From: Clostridiales bacterium
Lineage (GTDB): Bacteria > Bacillota > Clostridia > Saccharofermentanales > DTU023
Direction of reading: 5' to 3'
DNA: 14,245 bases
Assembly (NCBI GenBank): GCA_004556455.1
Contig: SFGY01000024.1
Location: forward strand, 1 to 14,245
Numbering within the stretch: position 1 is the first letter of the stretch; the number at the start of each line of letters is the position of its first letter. Of the stretch, positions 12,284 to 14,245 are shown piece after piece. Under the pieces are notes generated by a model. It worked only from the letters and a program-made list of their open reading frames with translations, had not been told where the DNA came from and searched no databases. A program made the translations under genes and the position numbers.

Positions 12284-12342
12284 GCGGGTTTCGGCACAAT
12301 TTCCGCCCGGTCCTCCCCAGCCCCCTGCAGGGGGCCGGCCCC

Positions 12343-12423
12343 GGGCCGCAGGCCGCACCGTCCTCCGGACGGTGCCGGCGGGCTGCGCCCGCCGCGGCGG
12401 CTCCGCCGCCGGGCCTGCGGCCC
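12343..12423. repeat. GC-rich four-way-junction repeat, copy C (no unpaired junction bases)
   Basis: The outer stem GGGCCGCAGGCC (12343-12354) pairs perfectly with GGCCTGCGGCCC (12412-12423). The inside is filled by three hairpins placed end to end: GCACCGTCC-TCC-GGACGGTGC (12355-12375), CGGCGGGC-TGC-GCCCGCCG (12376-12394) and CGGCGGC-TCC-GCCGCCG (12395-12411). Every base outside the three loops is paired. A separate 14-base palindrome (CCCCCTGCAGGGGG) lies at 12321-12334. The repeat sits downstream of the lipoprotein gene and upstream of the AI-2E promoter. Confidence 0.9.
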
Positions 12424-12478
12424 GCCCTGCCCCTATCCCGCTCTATCCCTCTGCGGGCTCGCTGCGCTCGCCCCCGGC

Positions 12479-13834
12479 CTATGTCACCGAGGCCAGCCGC
12501 AGGCTTCCGTCCCCGTTGGGATAAAACGCGAATAAATATCCCTGGCAGTTCTGCACGTTCAGGTGGTCGCTGTAAATCTCGGCCTTCACCAGCGTCCGGC
12601 CGCTGCCGTCCCCGTAGCTGGACCACAGCAGCAAATGCGGCATACTGTGGGCCGCCCTCCCCGGCAAAAAATACCCCTCTGGCCCAAGGTAGCTCTCATC
12701 GGGCGCAAACCCGGAAAGCCCCATGTACTTTTCGGCGGCAGCCGCCACCTCCTCGGCCGTAAAGGCCGTCTTGCCCTCATTTTCGGCGTAAAGCATCGTC
12801 AGCGCAAAATCGGTCGCCGTCCCCCGGTCCAGCCAGAAGCTGCCGGAAAACCGCATCCCGCCCTGCGACTGCAAAAACAAAAGCGCCATTTCACAGGCCG
12901 GGTCGTCCCGGTCCTCGCTGTAATTATACGCGATCTTCTCCATCGGCTCGAAGTAGCAGACCACCGGGGCCTCCCGGCCCTGCTCCTGCTGCACGATCAG
13001 CAGGTAGTCCTCCTCCCCCCTGGCAAAAACGCTGAAAGCGTTTTCCACGGTAAGATGCACCCGGTACCGCCCGCAGCCGTCGTACTCCTCCAGCGTTTCG
13101 GTAATCTCCGCCGCCGGGATGGTCATGCCCTTCCAGTTCTCGTAGATTTCCGGGGTCTCGCCCGCGCACACCGCGATGGTTTCGGTATCATTTTCGGCCA
13201 GCGCCGCCACAAATCTTTCCGCCACGGCACGGGTCTCCTCGGCAGCCACCGCCGTCAGCCCGGCCTCCGCCGCCGCAATGCCCACCTCGGTCAGCCGCCA
13301 GCCCTCGGCCGTCTTTTCGGCAGAACGGGTCAGCGGCAGCTTTTCCCCAGTGTGCAGGTTTTCCATCTCCACCGTAAAGGTGATCCGGTCGGCGGTTTCC
13401 CCGGTGATGGTCACACTTTCGGCGTCATAATCCCAGTAGTAGCGGCTGAAAACCGGCCGGCTGCTTTTATAAAGCGTGCCCGCACGCTCCGTAAAGCGCG
13501 GCCGCCCAAGGGTGTCTTTATTTTCCAAAAGCTCGGCGGCAACCGCCGGGGTGTAGGTCTTTTCCAGCAGCTCCTGCAAATCCCGGAGGGTGGCATAGCC
13601 GCTTTCCTCATCCACCGGCAGGTACTCGTCCTCGGTCAGCTCGCCCTTTTCCGGCAGGCCGTCACAGTACCACAGGTAGCCCACTATGTAGTCGGTCGTC
13701 AGCAGATTTTCTATCTCCTCCCGCGTGGTGGCCGGCAGCACCGGCTCATCGGGGGTCGGCTGTTCGCCCCCGCAGGCCGAAAAGCCCGTCAGAACCGCCA
13801 GCAGCAGGGAAAGCATCGCAAAAATTCGTTTCAT
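12479..13834 (-). CDS. Large lipoprotein of unknown function
   Basis: This 451-aa protein starts with a lipoprotein signal (MKRIFAMLSLLLAVLTGFSA, then C21 followed by GGE), so it should be anchored on the outside of the membrane; the lipobox FSAC is slightly off consensus at -3. The mature part is acidic and rich in E, A and T. It has segments that look like repeated alpha-beta modules (TRSAEKTAEGWRLTEVGIAA, then AVAERFVAALAENDTETIAV), reminiscent of NTF2-like or DUF4829-type repeats seen in clostridial lipoproteins, but I cannot assign a family. ATG 13834 follows GGAAGGAG at good spacing, and TATAAT lies at 13871-13866. It is probably a single gene; the space after it holds a structured repeat and then the next promoter. 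Confidence 0.8.
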   Translation of the reverse strand: MKRIFAMLSLLLAVLTGFSACGGEQPTPDEPVLPATTREEIENLLTTDYIVGYLWYCDGLPEKGELTEDEYLPVDEESGYATLRDLQELLEKTYTPAVAAELLENKDTLGRPRFTERAGTLYKSSRPVFSRYYWDYDAESVTITGETADRITFTVEMENLHTGEKLPLTRSAEKTAEGWRLTEVGIAAAEAGLTAVAAEETRAVAERFVAALAENDTETIAVCAGETPEIYENWKGMTIPAAEITETLEEYDGCGRYRVHLTVENAFSVFARGEEDYLLIVQQEQGREAPVVCYFEPMEKIAYNYSEDRDDPACEMALLFLQSQGGMRFSGSFWLDRGTATDFALTMLYAENEGKTAFTAEEVAAAAEKYMGLSGFAPDESYLGPEGYFLPGRAAHSMPHLLLWSSYGDGSGRTLVKAEIYSDHLNVQNCQGYLFAFYPNGDGSLRLASVT

Positions 13835-13865
13835 GGGGTCTCCTTCCGCAAAATTCTATGGCAAT

Positions 13866-13871
13866 ATTATA
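13866..13871 (-). promoter_or_regulatory. -10 box of the lipoprotein gene
   Basis: A perfect TATAAT on the minus strand lies 32 bases before the start codon. The best upstream match, TTCACA, is 19 bases away, longer than usual, so the -35 is weak or an activator is needed. A CGGGGGA motif (13880-13886) falls between the two boxes. Confidence 0.6.
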
Positions 13872-13879
13872 ACACAAAA

Positions 13880-14015
13880 CGGGGGAACGGTGTGAACAAA
13901 CCGTAAAATCGAAGCGCAAAACATCCCCCACTAATACGGCAAAAACGGGGGAAATTTGCATCGGGAAGGTTAAAAAGCAACATTTTTTAATAAAAAGTTT
14001 ACAAACGGGGGAGAA
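13880..14015. repeat. Three spaced AACGGGGGA motifs in an intergenic region
   Basis: The motif AACGGGGGA occurs at 13878-13886, 13944-13952 and 14004-14012, all in the same direction, 66 and 60 bases apart. A reverse-strand C-run lies at 13925-13929. The surrounding 13835-14100 is AT-rich and has no gene that I can support. Even spacing near six helix turns could mean binding sites for one regulator upstream of the lipoprotein gene or of a gene beyond the window. Confidence 0.4.
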
Positions 14016-14102
14016 ATCGACTAAATGGTGGATGTAATTGGGGCTTATTTGGTGGGATAAATTGGCGATTTTAGGGGAGGGTTGGCGGGCGTGAAAAAGA
14101 TT

Positions 14103-14220
14103 GTAGGCGCCTCCGGCGGGGCGAGCCTTTTACAAGGTTTAAGTAAGCACGCCTACCCGGCGGGGGCTGACTTTTGTTCGTGCAAAAGTCAGCAAAACAC
14201 GCTTGGGGCGCTGCCCCAAG
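14103..14220. repeat. Structured intergenic repeat at the right edge
   Basis: Three inverted repeats follow one another: GTAGGCG with CGCCTAC (14103-14109 and 14150-14156), GCTGACTTTTG with CAAAAGTCAGC (14166-14176 and 14183-14193, 6-base loop) and CTTGGGGC-GCT-GCCCCAAG (14202-14220). The sequence differs from repeats A-C and may continue past the window end. No gene is seen here. Confidence 0.6.
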
Positions 14221-14245
14221 ACCCCTGTCGCTGGCTGTGCTGGAT

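Noticed and set aside
12563..13906. A 447-codon open frame on the plus strand
   Set aside because: It is the antisense of the lipoprotein gene. High GC keeps the opposite frame open. Its product is rich in R, H, P and G, and it has no ribosome binding site.

Overview
The window looks like a stretch of a gut Firmicutes genome, most likely Oscillospiraceae-like (Faecalibacterium, Subdoligranulum or Gemmiger relatives). The basis is a GC-rich chromosomal part with AAGGAGG-type ribosome binding sites and sigma-A promoters, next to mobile DNA of the clostridial serine-recombinase kind. This is inference from style and gene families, not a database match. Base composition splits the window in three: moderate GC (about 1-3400), clearly AT-rich (about 3450-8030), and very GC-rich (about 8060 to the end).

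Region 1 (1-3462) is part of a mobilizable element. In order it holds the end of a MobC-like relaxosome protein, a small four-cysteine protein, a RepA_N-type replication initiator whose start region seems frameshifted, a DnaC-like helicase loader, a divergently transcribed Cro/CI-type repressor, a 60-aa unknown protein, and a large serine recombinase that breaks off after its catalytic half.

Region 2 (about 3400-4578) is a scar. It contains an unidentified ORF tail, a strong terminator, the first 24 or so codons of a small gene, an inverted, frameshifted half of a type I restriction specificity gene (hsdS), another terminator, and repeated leader sequences.

Region 3 (4579-8064) is a second, AT-rich element module: a paralogue of the small four-cysteine protein, a 100-aa unknown, a ParB/Spo0J-family protein without ParA, a 59-aa coupled ORF, and an intact 559-aa large serine recombinase. 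Both elements run from a four-cysteine protein through a replication or partition block to a serine recombinase. The right end of the mobile DNA probably lies in or just after the last codons of the second recombinase, where GC content jumps. No relaxase or left attachment site is in the window.

Region 4 (8065-14245) looks chromosomal: a low-molecular-weight tyrosine phosphatase with a downstream membrane-anchored protein (minus), a PfkB-family kinase resembling pseudouridine kinase (plus), an AI-2E-family membrane protein (minus) and a large lipoprotein (minus). Three intergenic gaps here each carry a GC-rich sequence that can fold into a near-perfect four-way junction: one outer stem of 12-13 bp enclosing three short hairpins, mostly with 3-nt loops. 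Stem sequences differ between copies while the fold is kept. This is the most unusual signal in the window.
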